Shown here: positions 63,311 to 64,000 of the stretch, piece by piece
How positions within the stretch are numbered: position 1 is the stretch's first letter
Layout: each line of letters starts with the position of its first letter
Assembly: GCF_000423465.1 (NCBI RefSeq)
Contig: NZ_AUIA01000012.1
Location: 62,001-126,000, forward strand
Origin: Propionicicella superfundia DSM 22317
GTDB taxonomy: Bacteria; Actinomycetota; Actinomycetes; Propionibacteriales; Propionibacteriaceae
Length of the DNA: 64,000 nucleotides
Direction: 5' to 3'
The notes under the pieces: generated by a model
Databases searched by the model: none
Told to the model about the DNA's origin: nothing
The model's input: only the letters and a program-made list of their open reading frames with translations
Translations under genes and position numbers: made by a program

Positions 63311-64000
63311 TCCGACGTGACTCATGCTCGAAGTTGTCCGGAGGGTCAGGTAAGGAAGGGCCGCGTTTCGGACACGGCACCACAAGAGAGATATCAATCC
63401 CATGTCTGATCTGACGACCGATCGGCATCAGATAGCTGAGGATGATGAACGCCGCGATGATGATCGGGGACGGCCAGCGTCCGGCCTGAGCCTCGAGAAC
63501 GACTGCGATGGTGCCGACGACGAACCGGGTGCGCCAGGCGAACTGGACCATTGGTATCCAGGCGACGCGGCGTCCGATCGCATGGGCGAGGCCGCGGACG
63601 AAGTCCCACGGGATGGTCCAGACAGCCCAGAGCAGGTCGAATCGGGTGTGGCCGTGGTGGAGACGTCCGATGCCGTGGGCGATTAGGGCGGCGACCTGGT
63701 GGGCGGTGATCTGGTTGGTGCAGTAGGCGGCCACGACGTCCCGCCGCAGGAGGACGTGGTGGCGTCCGGCCGTGCCGACAGGCGGACCGTGGCTGACGAT
63801 CCGGAGACGGACGCCGTCGGCGTCGGCCTGGTGGGTCGCGTTCCGCCACGCCACGGCCAGCCGCGGCGCCTCAGCGGGAGTGGCGCGGCGAGCGCGGTAG
63901 AGGAACCGGACCGCGGTGTCCTCGCCGAGTCCGGCTGCGAGCACCGCGCCGATGACCAAGCCTCCGACAGCGAGCACGAATCCAACGACCGGCGGCAGTG
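63303..64000 (-). CDS. M48-like membrane protein lacking the catalytic Glu, 5'-truncated by window edge
   Basis: A leftward frame open to the right window edge (about 232 codons seen). It resembles M48 (HtpX/CAAX) peptidases: hydrophobic segments near the N-terminal part (VVGFVLAVGGLVIGAVLAAG) and a motif where HExxH reads HGIGRLHHGH, so the catalytic Glu is Gly. More hydrophobic segments follow (WTIPWDFVRGLAHAIG, IIIAAFIILSYLMPIG). Proteolysis is unlikely unless another motif supplies it. Gene order suggests that it belongs to the island. The start lies beyond the window. Confidence 0.6.
   Translation of the reverse strand, partial: LPPVVGFVLAVGGLVIGAVLAAGLGEDTAVRFLYRARRATPAEAPRLAVAWRNATHQADADGVRLRIVSHGPPVGTAGRHHVLLRRDVVAAYCTNQITAHQVAALIAHGIGRLHHGHTRFDLLWAVWTIPWDFVRGLAHAIGRRVAWIPMVQFAWRTRFVVGTIAVVLEAQAGRWPSPIIIAAFIILSYLMPIGRQIRHGIDISLVVPCPKRGPSLPDPPDNFEHESRRIS

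Noticed and set aside
50065-64000. Integrase or prophage at the tRNA
   Set aside because: Only short direct repeats resembling arm sites were seen; no integrase, capsid or second attachment site lies in the window. The island boundary on the right is outside.

Overview
The window is a 64 kb stretch of a high-GC actinobacterial chromosome (order uncertain; Micrococcales or Propionibacteriales would fit) centred on the replication origin. The gene order matches the origin region known from Mycobacterium and relatives: pcnA/cca, a DUF6049 secreted protein, murJ fused to a pseudokinase, sigM, anti-sigma factor, trxB, trxA, parB, parA, rsmG, khpB, yidC, yidD, rnpA, rpmH, oriC, dnaA, oriC, dnaN, recF, dciA, gyrB, gyrA, DUF3566, tRNA-Ile. 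Genes from rpmH back to parB run leftward and genes from dnaA to gyrA run rightward, so both arms are co-directional with replication from about 36.8-37.35 kb.

Left arm (1-13 kb). Three adjacent leftward genes encode small secreted proteins with SipW/TasA-type signal peptides. An attenuator-like hairpin follows the first, and upstream lies a LAL/LuxR-type regulator with a degenerate P-loop. Next come an Orc1-like AAA ATPase, an FMN reductase, a MecA-type class B penicillin-binding lipoprotein, an MscS channel, a DMT exporter, a gamma-carbonic-anhydrase-like protein and the CCA-adding/PcnA-type nucleotidyltransferase.

Core left of oriC (13.5-35 kb). The envelope operon (DUF6049, MurJ, SigM and a short anti-sigma factor) ends in a 15-bp terminator facing glpK. 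Then come trxB-trxA, a PLP aminotransferase, a Ddl-type ligase, a SURF1 protein, a quinone reductase, parB-parA with a perfect parS inside parA, and the rsmG-khpB-yidC-yidD-rnpA-rpmH cluster. One departure from the conserved order is a SUMF1/EgtB-domain gene between parA and rsmG.

Core right of oriC (35-50 kb). dnaA, dnaN, recF, dciA, gyrB and gyrA are interrupted between dciA and gyrB by an accessory block: a polytopic membrane protein, three single-pass proteins with beta-rich outer domains, and a higBA-type toxin-antitoxin pair.

Accessory island (50-64 kb). Directly after tRNA-Ile, where tRNA-Ala is normally expected, lies a probable defence island: a complete type I restriction-modification operon (hsdM-hsdS-hsdR), a GIY-YIG/DUF4357 protein, an unrecognised 495-residue Cys-rich protein and a large phospholipase-D-fold gene. 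An IS256-family element with 9-bp target duplications splits that last gene. Removing the element and one duplication restores a single 899-codon frame. The island continues into a truncated M48-like membrane protein that has lost the catalytic glutamate. No integrase, CRISPR array or rRNA was seen.
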